Source: Myxococcus stipitatus
GTDB lineage: Bacteria; Myxococcota; Myxococcia; Myxococcales; Myxococcaceae
Direction: 5' to 3'
Assembly (NCBI RefSeq): GCF_037414475.1
Contig: NZ_CP147913.1
Coordinates: 2,914,001-2,978,000 of the forward strand
Length of the DNA: 64,000 nucleotides
The number at the start of each line of letters is the position of its first letter. Within the stretch, counting starts at the first letter, position 1. Shown one piece after another: positions 18,901 through 26,595 of the stretch. The notes beneath the pieces are model-generated. The model was not told the origin of the DNA, searched no databases, and saw only the letters and a program-made list of their open reading frames with translations. The translations under genes were made by a program, and so were the position numbers.

Positions 18901-19968
18901 ATGGTGCCCCGCGCCGTGTCCCGCGCCCTCCCCACCCCTCTCATCCTCCTGGTGCTGCTCGCCGCGCGCTCAGCGTCCGCGGCCGAGTGGGAGGGCGCCC
19001 TCAAGGGCACCGCGCGGCTGCTGGTGGACACCAACGCCCCGCGCGACTTCTCCGACGGGAGCACGCCCTCCCCTGGCGCGGACCCGGCGCTGAGCATCCT
19101 GGGCTCGGCCGAGGGACGGGTGACCTTCGAGCGCACGCAGTTGGTGGGCCGCTACGAGCTGGGCGCCCGCAAGTACCTGGGCTTCTCGTACGAGGACACG
19201 TTGATTCAGTCCGGCGCGCTGGAAGCCTCGCTCGCGCTGGGGACCGAGTTCGGCCTGGGCGTGGAGGGGCGCGCGAAGGACCGGCGAGGAGGCACACGGG
19301 CGTACTCCGACCTGGGTGCCAGCCTCTTCCTCGAGTACGCGCCGGATGTGCGGATGGCGCTGCGGGTGAGAGGGGGCGCGCGGCGCTTCGTGTACCGGCC
19401 GGACCCCACGGCCAACTTCGGTGGAGCGGAGCTGGGCGCGACGGGGCGCTACCGCTTCAACCGGCGCCACAGCCTGTCGCTGTTCGGTGAATGGAGCGCC
19501 CGGCGCTACGGCCCCCAGGCGAGGCCCCGTCCCGGAGCCGCGGGCAGCGTGCTGGGGCGGCGCGAGGACGGCGCGCTCACCGCGGGCGTCGGCTACAACT
19601 ACAAGGGGCCGGTGTCGCTGGGGCTGGCGTACGCGTACCAGGAGGTCTCCTCCAACAGCTTCGGGGAGACGGTGCTGAGGCACCGGGTGACGGGCACCGC
19701 GGGGGTGCGCCTGCCCTGGAAGCTGACGCTGATGGCCCAGGGTTCGCTGGGCATCACCCGCTATCCGGACGGCATCTACCTCTCGCCGGAAATCATCCTC
19801 GTCGAGGAGGACGAGGGGCAGAACTCGCTGTCCCTCAAGCTTGCGCGCCCCATGTCGGAGCACGTGGACCTGGAGCTGTCCTGGGGCCTGTGGAGCACCC
19901 AGCTGCCTCGCAACGACCTCACGTACTCGCGCCAGATGTTCGGCGTGGGCTTCACCTGGCGCGACTGA
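18901..19968 (+). CDS. Putative outer-membrane beta-barrel protein
   Basis: A protein of 355 residues with a signal peptide (TPLILLVLLAARSASA) and amphipathic alternation throughout (GRVTFERTQLVGRYELGARKYLGF..., ending MFGVGFTWRD). The terminal aromatic pattern (F-T-W-R-D) and the many short Gly/Tyr-rich strands fit an outer-membrane barrel of roughly 14-18 strands. The ATG at 18901 follows a GGAGG site. Transport or assembly function cannot be told. It ends 15 bp from the convergent TPR gene. Confidence 0.78.
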   Translation: MVPRAVSRALPTPLILLVLLAARSASAAEWEGALKGTARLLVDTNAPRDFSDGSTPSPGADPALSILGSAEGRVTFERTQLVGRYELGARKYLGFSYEDTLIQSGALEASLALGTEFGLGVEGRAKDRRGGTRAYSDLGASLFLEYAPDVRMALRVRGGARRFVYRPDPTANFGGAELGATGRYRFNRRHSLSLFGEWSARRYGPQARPRPGAAGSVLGRREDGALTAGVGYNYKGPVSLGLAYAYQEVSSNSFGETVLRHRVTGTAGVRLPWKLTLMAQGSLGITRYPDGIYLSPEIILVEEDEGQNSLSLKLARPMSEHVDLELSWGLWSTQLPRNDLTYSRQMFGVGFTWRD

Positions 19969-19983
19969 GGCGCGGGGCGTCCG

Positions 19984-20304
19984 TCAGCCCAGGTCGGAGA
20001 TGCGCTCGTCGATCTCCTCGGCGAGCCCCGGGTGGTTCTGGGCCAGGGCGTGCTCCCGGGCGCGGGTGAGCACCTCCCGGGCCCGCTCCGACTGCCCGGC
20101 GCCGGACAGCGCGTCGCCCAGGGCCACCATGGCCGCGGCGTAGGACGGGTCCAGGCGGACGGCCGACTCCAGGCTGGCGGCCGCCTCGGCGTACTGCTTG
20201 CGGTCCAGGTACAACTTCCCGAGGGAGAAGTGGCTCATGGGGGAGTCCGGGAAGTCGGCCACCATCTTCTTGAACTGTTCCAGCCGGGCGTCGCTCATGG
20301 ACAT
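19984..20304 (-). CDS. Small TPR protein
   Basis: A cytosolic protein of 106 residues made of about two and a half tetratricopeptide repeats: SHFSLGKLYLDRKQYAEAAASLESAVRLDPSYAAAMVALGDALSGAGQSERAREVL shows the A-G-Y-A-P spacing. It is probably a protein-interaction adaptor. It is divergent from rsfS, 55 bp apart. Two ATG codons (20304 and 20298) could start it. Confidence 0.85.
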   Translation of the reverse strand: MSMSDARLEQFKKMVADFPDSPMSHFSLGKLYLDRKQYAEAAASLESAVRLDPSYAAAMVALGDALSGAGQSERAREVLTRAREHALAQNHPGLAEEIDERISDLG

Positions 20305-20359
20305 GACCCATTAGAGGACCCATGCCGTGTTGCCAAGGGTGCGGTAGGGTGCGCCGCAC

Positions 20360-20920
20360 ATGGCAACGAAGAAGAAGACGACGACCCCACGAAAGAAGAG
20401 CGGCACCCGGGCCCCCGCGGCCCGGAAGAAGACGGCGGGCAAGGCGGCCACGGGCAAGAAGGCGGGCCCGGGCAAGGCCCCCGCTCGCAAGAAGACGGCG
20501 GGCCGCGCCCCCCTGAAGAAGAAGGCCCGGCTGCCAGCCGCGCCACAACAGCAGACCGGCCCCGCGGAGAACCCCAAGGCGCAGGCGCTGGCGCGGCGCA
20601 TGGGTCAGCTCCTCCTGGACAAGAAGGCGCTGGACGTCGTCATCCTCGACGTGCGGGGCATGACCTCCTACGCGGACTACATCGTCATCGCCTCCGGCGA
20701 GAGCGACCGCCAGGTGAGCGCCATGGCCGAGCACGTCCAGGTGCAGCTCAAGCAGGGCGCGGAGGCGGAGCGTCCCCTGGGCACCGAGGGCGTGGAGACG
20801 GGCCAGTGGGTGCTGCTCGACTACGGCGAGGTGGTGGCGCACCTGTTCCTCGCGGACCTGCGCGCGCACTATGACCTGGAAGGTCTCTGGGCGGACGCGG
20901 CCCGGGAGAAGGTGTCCTGA
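20360..20920 (+). CDS. rsfS: Ribosome silencing factor RsfS with basic N-terminal extension
   Basis: RsfS binds uL14 on the 50S subunit and blocks subunit joining in starvation (family knowledge). Residues about 72-186 are the RsfS domain: [34 protein letters not shown], and [23 protein letters not shown]. The first 70 residues are an extra tail rich in Lys, Ala, Gly and Pro with repeated KKTAG/KKAG motifs, like histone-H1-type bacterial tails. The ATG at 20360 keeps the tail; a start near 20600 would give a canonical protein. Its stop TGA overlaps the start of rlmH. Confidence 0.92.
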   Translation: MATKKKTTTPRKKSGTRAPAARKKTAGKAATGKKAGPGKAPARKKTAGRAPLKKKARLPAAPQQQTGPAENPKAQALARRMGQLLLDKKALDVVILDVRGMTSYADYIVIASGESDRQVSAMAEHVQVQLKQGAEAERPLGTEGVETGQWVLLDYGEVVAHLFLADLRAHYDLEGLWADAAREKVS

Positions 20921-21381
20921 AGGTCCGCCTCCTCTCCATCGGCAAGGACCGCTCCGGCCTCTACGAGCCGGCGGTCCAGGAGTATGTCCGCCGTCTGGGG
21001 CACTACACCCGGTTCGAGCTGGTGGAGCTGACCGAGGCGAGCGGCAAGAAGCTCAAGCCCGGCGACGCCAAGGCCTCCGAGGCGGAGGCCATCCTCTCGC
21101 GGCGCAAGCCGCAGGACTGGGTGGTGGCGCTGGACGAGCGGGGCTCGCTGCTCGACTCGGTGGAGTTGAGCCGATACGTGGGCAAGGCCCAGACGGGCGC
21201 CAAGGACCTGCTGTTCGTCATCGGCGGTGACGAGGGCCTGGACGCAAGCGTGCGCGACGCGGCGAACCTCACCCTGTCGCTGTCGAAGATGACGCTGCCC
21301 CACCGGCTGGCGCGGGTGGTGCTCGTGGAGCAGCTCTACCGCGCGTTCACCATCCTCAAGGGTGAGCCGTACCACAAGTAG
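20917..21381 (+). CDS. rlmH: 23S rRNA pseudouridine-1915 N3-methyltransferase RlmH, CTG start
   Basis: SPOUT methyltransferase that modifies helix 69 of 23S rRNA on the 70S ribosome. The open frame with homology begins at [11 protein letters not shown] immediately after a CTG codon at 20917-20919, which overlaps the rsfS stop as CTGA and lies 5-8 nt from GGAGAAGG. Starting there gives 154 residues, the normal length. No ATG, GTG or TTG lies in frame near that position, and the first GTG (21022) would delete 35 conserved residues. [10 protein letters not shown] and the C-terminal [20 protein letters not shown]...PYHK are diagnostic. Translational coupling to rsfS is inferred. Confidence 0.9.
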   Translation: MKVRLLSIGKDRSGLYEPAVQEYVRRLGHYTRFELVELTEASGKKLKPGDAKASEAEAILSRRKPQDWVVALDERGSLLDSVELSRYVGKAQTGAKDLLFVIGGDEGLDASVRDAANLTLSLSKMTLPHRLARVVLVEQLYRAFTILKGEPYHK

Positions 21382-21468
21382 GCGGGCGGGCAGGCGTTCA
21401 GCGATGGACGCCCCCAGCCCCTTTCCAGGGGCGTCAGGCCCACGAGAGAGGGGGCGTCAGCGGGCCTC

Positions 21469-22617
21469 ATGAGCACCCCCGGCACGACCCCCTCCCCCAC
21501 CCCCTCCGCGCCCGTGCGCATCATCGCCTCACCCCAGTCATGGGTCGAAGGAGAGGCGGTGCGGCAACTCGAGGCCGTGGCGCGGCTTCCCGGCATGCGG
21601 ATGGCGGTGGGACTTCCCGACCTGCATCCCGGCAAGGGCGCTCCCGTCGGAGCCGCCTTCACCTCGGAGGGAATCCTCTATCCCTATCTGGTGGGCAGTG
21701 ACATCGGCTGCGGCATGGGGTTGTGGGACGTCGGAATGCTCGCTCGCAAGGCCAAGGCGGAGCGGTGGGCGGCGAAGTTGGATGTGGAGGGAGCCTGGAA
21801 CGGAGACGTGGAAGGCTTCCTGGCGGATGAAGGCGTGAAGCCCGGCGGCTTCGAGGGCTCACTGGGCACGGTGGGCGGTGGCAATCACTTCGCGGAGGTC
21901 CAGCGGGTGGAGGCGGTACACGACGCGGAGACCTTCGCGTCGCTAGGGCTGGCGGCGGACCGGTTGCTGCTCCTGGTGCACTCGGGCTCGCGCGGACTGG
22001 GCGAGTCGATTCTTCGAGCCCACGTGGACCGGCACGCGGCGGGTGGGCTGGCGGCGGACTCGAACGAGGCTTCCTCCTACCTGACACGGCATGACCACGC
22101 GGTGGCGTGGGCCCGGGCCAACCGGGCCTTGGTGGCGCGGCGCATGTTGGATGGCATCGGCGCGCCGGGCCGCAAGGTGTTGGATGTCTGCCACAACAGC
22201 GTCACCGCGAGGCGGGACGCGCAGGGCACGCGGTGGTTGCACCGCAAGGGCGCGGCCCCGTCGGACGAAGGGCCCGTGGTGATTCCGGGCAGTCGCGGGG
22301 CGCTGAGTTACCTGGTGGCGCCCGTGGGAGATGGGACGGGCAACGCGTTCAGCCTCGCGCACGGCGCGGGACGCAAGTGGACGCGAACGGCCGCCCGGGA
22401 GCGCATCAAGGAGCGCTTCACCGCGGAGTCCCTCACGCGCACCAGCTTCAAGAGCCATGTCATCTGCGAGAACAAGGACCTGCTCTTCGAGGAAGCGCCA
22501 CCTGCGTACAAACCCATAGACCGCGTGGTGACGGACCTGGTGGAAGCGGGGCTGGTGCGAGTGGTGGCCACCCTGGCGCCGGTGCTGACGTACAAGACGC
22601 GCTCCCAGGAGGAGTAG
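21469..22617 (+). CDS. rtcB: RtcB-family RNA ligase
   Basis: GTP-dependent 3'-phosphate RNA ligase family, 382 residues, the shorter bacterial type often found with release-factor-like PrfH. The Mn site residues are in GSDIGCGMG, then GTVGGGNHF and LVHSGSRGLGE. The guanylate-accepting histidine is in SLAHGAGRKW, with HNSV, HRKGAAP and PGSRGALSYLV further support. No archease or prfH gene is adjacent. It may repair damaged tRNA or rRNA; here it sits downstream of two ribosome genes, rsfS and rlmH. The start at 21469 is ATG; the first 15 residues are Pro/Ser/Thr-rich. Confidence 0.9.
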   Translation: MSTPGTTPSPTPSAPVRIIASPQSWVEGEAVRQLEAVARLPGMRMAVGLPDLHPGKGAPVGAAFTSEGILYPYLVGSDIGCGMGLWDVGMLARKAKAERWAAKLDVEGAWNGDVEGFLADEGVKPGGFEGSLGTVGGGNHFAEVQRVEAVHDAETFASLGLAADRLLLLVHSGSRGLGESILRAHVDRHAAGGLAADSNEASSYLTRHDHAVAWARANRALVARRMLDGIGAPGRKVLDVCHNSVTARRDAQGTRWLHRKGAAPSDEGPVVIPGSRGALSYLVAPVGDGTGNAFSLAHGAGRKWTRTAARERIKERFTAESLTRTSFKSHVICENKDLLFEEAPPAYKPIDRVVTDLVEAGLVRVVATLAPVLTYKTRSQEE

Positions 22618-22628
22618 CGCGGCCCTCC

Positions 22629-22667
22629 CCGCCCGGGGCCTGGAAACGGGGCGGTCCCCTGCTTTTT
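22629..22667 (+). terminator. Weak hairpin plus T-run after rtcB
   Basis: CCGCCC (22629-22634) can pair with GGGCGG (22649-22654), and a run of five T occurs at 22663-22667. It lies 12 bp after the rtcB stop and before gpmI. The stem is only 6 bp. Confidence 0.35.
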
Positions 22668-22706
22668 GCCCTCTGTGTCCGGCGCCCGCGTGGTTAGGGT
22701 TCGGAC

Positions 22707-24248
22707 ATGACTCCCGCACACAAGGTCCTGCTCTGCATCCTGGACGGCTGGGGCATCCGCCACGAGCGCGAGGCGAATGCCATCCTCCTGGCCGGAACGC
22801 CGCACCTCGACAAGCTGACGAGCCCCTATCCGTTCACCGAGCTGCAGACCTCCGGACTGGCCGTGGGCCTGCCCGAGGGGCAGATGGGCAACTCGGAGGT
22901 GGGCCACACCAACATCGGCGCGGGCCGCATCGTCTACCAGGACCTGGTGCGCATCAACCGCGCGGTGGAGTCCGGAGAGCTGGCGCAGAACCCGGTGCTT
23001 CGCGCGGCGATGGACGGCGTGAAGGCGGACGGCAAGGCGCTGCACCTGCTGGGGCTGGTGTCGCCCGGCGGTGTGCACTCGTCGATGGAGCACCTGTTCG
23101 CCCTGCTGCGCGCCGCGCGCGAGCGAGGGGTTGCGCACGTCTACATCCACGCGTTCCTGGACGGCCGCGATACGCCGCCGCAGAGCGCGCTGGGCTACGT
23201 GGAGCAACTGGAGCGCTTCCTCCATGAGACGCACGCGGGCCGCATCGCCACGGTGAGCGGGCGCTACTACGCCATGGACCGCGACAAGCGGTGGGACCGG
23301 GTGCAGCTCGCCTACGAGGCGCTGGTGCACGGCCAGGGGCCCAAGGCGCCGGACGCGCTGAGCGCCATCCGCGCGTCGTACGCGGAGAAAGTCACCGACG
23401 AGTTCGTCAAGCCCACCCTCATCGCCAGCGGGGACGGCACGCCGGTGGGCCGCATCCAGGACGGCGACACGGTGGTGTTCTTCAACTTCCGCGCGGACCG
23501 GGCGCGGGAGCTGACCCAGGCGCTGGCGTATCCGGACTTCAAGCAGTTCGACCGCGGCGGGCTGCGGCTGGGCCGCTACGTCTGCATGACCCAGTACGAC
23601 GAGACGTTCGACCTGCCGGTGGCCTTCGGTCCGGACCAGCCGCAGGACATCTTCCCGGAGCTGCTCGCGCGCCAGGGGCTGCGCCAGTTCCGCACCGCGG
23701 AGACGGAGAAGTACGCGCACGTGACGTTCTTCTTCAACGGCGGGCGCGAGGTCGTCTACCCAGGAGAGGACCGCTTCCTGGTGCCCAGCCCGCGCGACGT
23801 GAAGACGTACGACTTGAAGCCGGAGATGTCCGCGCGCGAGGTGACGGCGGAGCTGGTGCGGCGGCTGGACTCAGGCACGTATGACTTCGCGCTGGCGAAC
23901 TTCGCCAACCCGGACATGGTGGGCCACAGCGGCCGGCTGGACGCGGCGATGCAGGCGGTGCGCGTGGTGGACGAGTGCCTGGGCGTGCTGGGCAAGGCGT
24001 GTGAGCGCAACGGCTGGGTGATGGCCATCTCCGCGGACCACGGCAACTGCGAGCAGATGGTGGACCCCGTCACGGGTGAGCCGCACACGGCGCACACGCT
24101 CAACCCGGTGCCCTTCCACCTCATCCACCCGGCCTTCCGCGGGCAGAAGCTGCGCCCCGGCATCCTCGCGGACATCGCCCCCACGCTGTGCAAGGTGATG
24201 AACCTTCCGCAGTCCAAGGAGATGAACCGCATGGGCGTCCTGCCTTGA
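22707..24248 (+). CDS. gpmI: 2,3-bisphosphoglycerate-independent phosphoglycerate mutase
   Basis: Interconverts 3- and 2-phosphoglycerate in glycolysis, Mn-dependent, alkaline-phosphatase fold. It has 513 residues, the normal length. LLCILDGWGIR supplies the first metal ligands, and the phospho-acceptor is Ser63 in GQMGNSEVGHTNIGAGR. Later hallmarks are HAFLDGRDTPP, VSGRYYAMDRDKRWDRV, FNFRADRARE, SADHGNCEQM and HTLNPVPFHL. ComF follows 10 bp downstream, so the two are probably co-transcribed. Confidence 0.97.
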   Translation: MTPAHKVLLCILDGWGIRHEREANAILLAGTPHLDKLTSPYPFTELQTSGLAVGLPEGQMGNSEVGHTNIGAGRIVYQDLVRINRAVESGELAQNPVLRAAMDGVKADGKALHLLGLVSPGGVHSSMEHLFALLRAARERGVAHVYIHAFLDGRDTPPQSALGYVEQLERFLHETHAGRIATVSGRYYAMDRDKRWDRVQLAYEALVHGQGPKAPDALSAIRASYAEKVTDEFVKPTLIASGDGTPVGRIQDGDTVVFFNFRADRARELTQALAYPDFKQFDRGGLRLGRYVCMTQYDETFDLPVAFGPDQPQDIFPELLARQGLRQFRTAETEKYAHVTFFFNGGREVVYPGEDRFLVPSPRDVKTYDLKPEMSAREVTAELVRRLDSGTYDFALANFANPDMVGHSGRLDAAMQAVRVVDECLGVLGKACERNGWVMAISADHGNCEQMVDPVTGEPHTAHTLNPVPFHLIHPAFRGQKLRPGILADIAPTLCKVMNLPQSKEMNRMGVLP

Positions 24249-24258
24249 GCGAGGCGCC

Positions 24259-24960
24259 GTGCTGAAGGCCCTGCTGGACGTGCTCTATCCCCCCGCGTGC
24301 ATCGCCTGCGCGCGGGTGCTGCCCGGCCCCGGGGCCTTCTTCTGTGAGACGTGCGACACGGCGGTGGAGCGTCTGCCCCCCGCCTGCTGTCGCACCTGCG
24401 CCGAGCCCGGCACCTTCCCCGGCGCCACCTGTCCGCGCTGCCGCGCCTCACCGCCGCCCTTCTCCCGCGCCTGGGCGCCCTTCGCACACGAAGGTCCCAT
24501 CGCCCGCGCCATCCACCGCTTCAAGTACGAGGACAGGCCGGAGCTGGCCGCGCCCCTCGCGGAGCTGCTCGCCGCCGAGGCCCGTCGCTTCCTGGCCCAC
24601 GCCCCCACCCTCGTGCTGGCGCTGCCGCTGCACACGCGCCGCTACCATGCGCGCAAGTACGACCAGGCCCAGCTCCTCGCGGGCGCGCTGGCAAAGCACC
24701 TGGGCTGGGAAGCACCCGTGGGGCCCCTCACCCGGACCCGTGAAACCCAGCGGCAGGTGGGCCTGACCGAAGCCGAACGCGCCCACAACGTCGACGGCGC
24801 CTTCACCGCGACCTCCGACGTCGCCCGCCGTGACGTGCTGCTGCTCGATGATGTCTTCACCACCGGAGCCACCGCTCGCGCCGCCGCCACGGCGTTGCGC
24901 GATGCGGGCGCGGCCCGAGTGGAAGTGCTGACGTTCGCCCGGGCCTTCACGCTCACCTGA
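24259..24960 (+). CDS. comF: ComF-family phosphoribosyltransferase-like protein
   Basis: A protein of 233 residues with an N-terminal zinc-binding cysteine set (CIACARVL, CETCD, CCRTCAEPGTF, CPRC) and a C-terminal PRTase domain with the PRPP loop VLLLDDVFTTGATARAA. ComF proteins take part in natural transformation; in many bacteria the role is not tested. It starts with GTG at 24259 behind GCGAGG, 10 bp after gpmI. No other competence gene is in the window. Confidence 0.92.
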   Translation: MLKALLDVLYPPACIACARVLPGPGAFFCETCDTAVERLPPACCRTCAEPGTFPGATCPRCRASPPPFSRAWAPFAHEGPIARAIHRFKYEDRPELAAPLAELLAAEARRFLAHAPTLVLALPLHTRRYHARKYDQAQLLAGALAKHLGWEAPVGPLTRTRETQRQVGLTEAERAHNVDGAFTATSDVARRDVLLLDDVFTTGATARAAATALRDAGAARVEVLTFARAFTLT

Positions 24961-25189
24961 AGGCCTCGCTGGCGCCCGACTCGCCACGCCGCGTCATCTG
25001 CAACCGGGTCAACAACAACTCACACCAGGGCAATCACAGACCCCGCGTGTCTTTCATTACCCACTTTCCACGCAAGGGCATCCCGTGGTCTTGAATACTT
25101 GCCGTGGTGGCAGACTTCACATGGCTGCGGGACGAGCGTCGTCTCGCGAACGCCGCGGCTCAGCCCCCGACTGAGAAATGGAGTCCGTG

Positions 25190-26467
25190 ATGAAACACCC
25201 CCTCTTGAGCACGTTTGCCCTGGCTGGTGTCGTCTGCGCGGTGGGCGCGCCCTCCTCCGCCGAAGCCCAGGTCCCCGCCCCCTCGTGGGTCCGTCAGCTC
25301 GGCGCCAACTTCGATGAACAGGCCCAGGCCGTCGCCGTCTCGGGCAACAGCGTCTACGTGGTGGGCCACACCACCAGCCAACTGGGGCCGCAGCCGAAGG
25401 CGGGCGGGCTGGATGTCTTCGTCGCCAAGTACACCACCGCGGGCGCGTTGCAGTGGGTCCAGCAGCTGGGCACCGCGGGGGATGAGCGCGCCACCGCCGT
25501 GGCCACCGACGCGGACGGCAACGTGTACGTCACGGGCCAGACCTCCGGCGCCTTCGACTTCTTCACGAACGCGGGCGGGTACGACCTCTTCGTCACGCGC
25601 TTCGATGCCCAGGGCAGCCGCCAGTGGCTGCGGCAGACGGGCACGCAGATGGATGACTTCGGCACGGGCATCGCCATCGGCGCGGACGACACGCTCTACG
25701 TCTCCGGCTACACCGGCGGCAGCTTCGCCAACGGCGGCAACCCCAACAACTACGACGTCGTCGTGGCGCTCTACGACACGGGCGGCAACCTCTACTGGCT
25801 CAACCAGTACGGCACGGCGAAGAGCGACATCGCGCGCGGCATCGCGGTGACGAACGACCATCAGGTGTACGTCGTGGGCAACACGTCCGGCCCGTTCGGC
25901 GATTCCAGCACGCCGGAGTCGGGCACCGACCTCTTCCTCATGAAGCTCAACATCCTGGGCGTCCAGCAGTGGGTGCGCAAGGACAACACCTCCGAGCTCG
26001 AGGACGCCCGGGGCGTGGCCGTGGGCGCGGATGGCTCCATCTACGTCGTGGGCGAGACGTTCGGTTCCTTCAGCGGCGGCCCCGCCAACAACGGCACCGT
26101 GGACGTCTTCGTCGCCAAGTACAGCTCCGTGGCCAACCAGCTGTGGACGCGGATGATTGGCGGCTCGCAGCCCGACTATGCGTTCGGCGTCGCGGTCGCC
26201 GCCGATGGCACCGTGCAGGTCGCGGGCTACACGACGAACGCGCTGGACGGGAATGCCTATGCGGGCTCGCAGGATGCGTTCCTCACGCGGTTCGACGCCG
26301 CGGGCCTCAAGCTGGGCACGCGCACCCTGGGCACCTCCTCCATCGACTCCGCGCGCGGCGTGGCGGTGGACGCCGCGGGCAACGCCTACGTCACGGGCTT
26401 CACCTACGGCGACCTGGGCGGCAACCCCAACGCGGGCAGCTTCGACGCGTTCCTTGCCCGCTTCTGA
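25190..26467 (+). CDS. Secreted SBBP-repeat beta-propeller protein
   Basis: A protein of 425 residues with a signal peptide (LLSTFALAGVVCAVGAPSSAEA), then about seven to eight beta-propeller (SBBP) repeats of about 50 residues. Each has the pattern A-x-A-V-A-x-D-x-x-G-N-V-Y-V-x-G-x-T-x-G and D-x-F-V-x-R-F (or K-Y). Such proteins are common in myxobacteria and are extracellular or surface-bound; no enzymatic motif is visible. The ATG at 25190 has GGAG upstream; an in-frame ATG at 25178 is the alternative. The 229 bp before it hold no recognisable gene. Confidence 0.88.
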   Translation: MKHPLLSTFALAGVVCAVGAPSSAEAQVPAPSWVRQLGANFDEQAQAVAVSGNSVYVVGHTTSQLGPQPKAGGLDVFVAKYTTAGALQWVQQLGTAGDERATAVATDADGNVYVTGQTSGAFDFFTNAGGYDLFVTRFDAQGSRQWLRQTGTQMDDFGTGIAIGADDTLYVSGYTGGSFANGGNPNNYDVVVALYDTGGNLYWLNQYGTAKSDIARGIAVTNDHQVYVVGNTSGPFGDSSTPESGTDLFLMKLNILGVQQWVRKDNTSELEDARGVAVGADGSIYVVGETFGSFSGGPANNGTVDVFVAKYSSVANQLWTRMIGGSQPDYAFGVAVAADGTVQVAGYTTNALDGNAYAGSQDAFLTRFDAAGLKLGTRTLGTSSIDSARGVAVDAAGNAYVTGFTYGDLGGNPNAGSFDAFLARF

Positions 26468-26547
26468 AACGAGCGTCCGTTTCTGGAACACGCCGCAACC
26501 GCGGTCACCTCCGCGCGGAATTCCTGGCATCCCGAGCACGGCTCGAA

Positions 26548-26583
26548 CCGCGCCCTGGCGGTAGCCAAACGCCCAGGGCGCGG
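26548..26583 (+). terminator. Hairpin between SBBP gene and aminopeptidase gene
   Basis: An 11-bp perfect inverted repeat (CCGCGCCCTGG / CCAGGGCGCGG) with a 14-nt loop. It ends 12 bp before the ATG of the M1 peptidase, so besides terminating the upstream transcript it could hide the downstream ribosome site if read through. Confidence 0.5.
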
Positions 26584-26595
26584 TAGCCTCGGGGC

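Noticed and set aside
25085-25140. Sigma-54-like TGG...TTGC strings before the SBBP gene
   Set aside because: The GG-to-GC spacing is 12, not 10.
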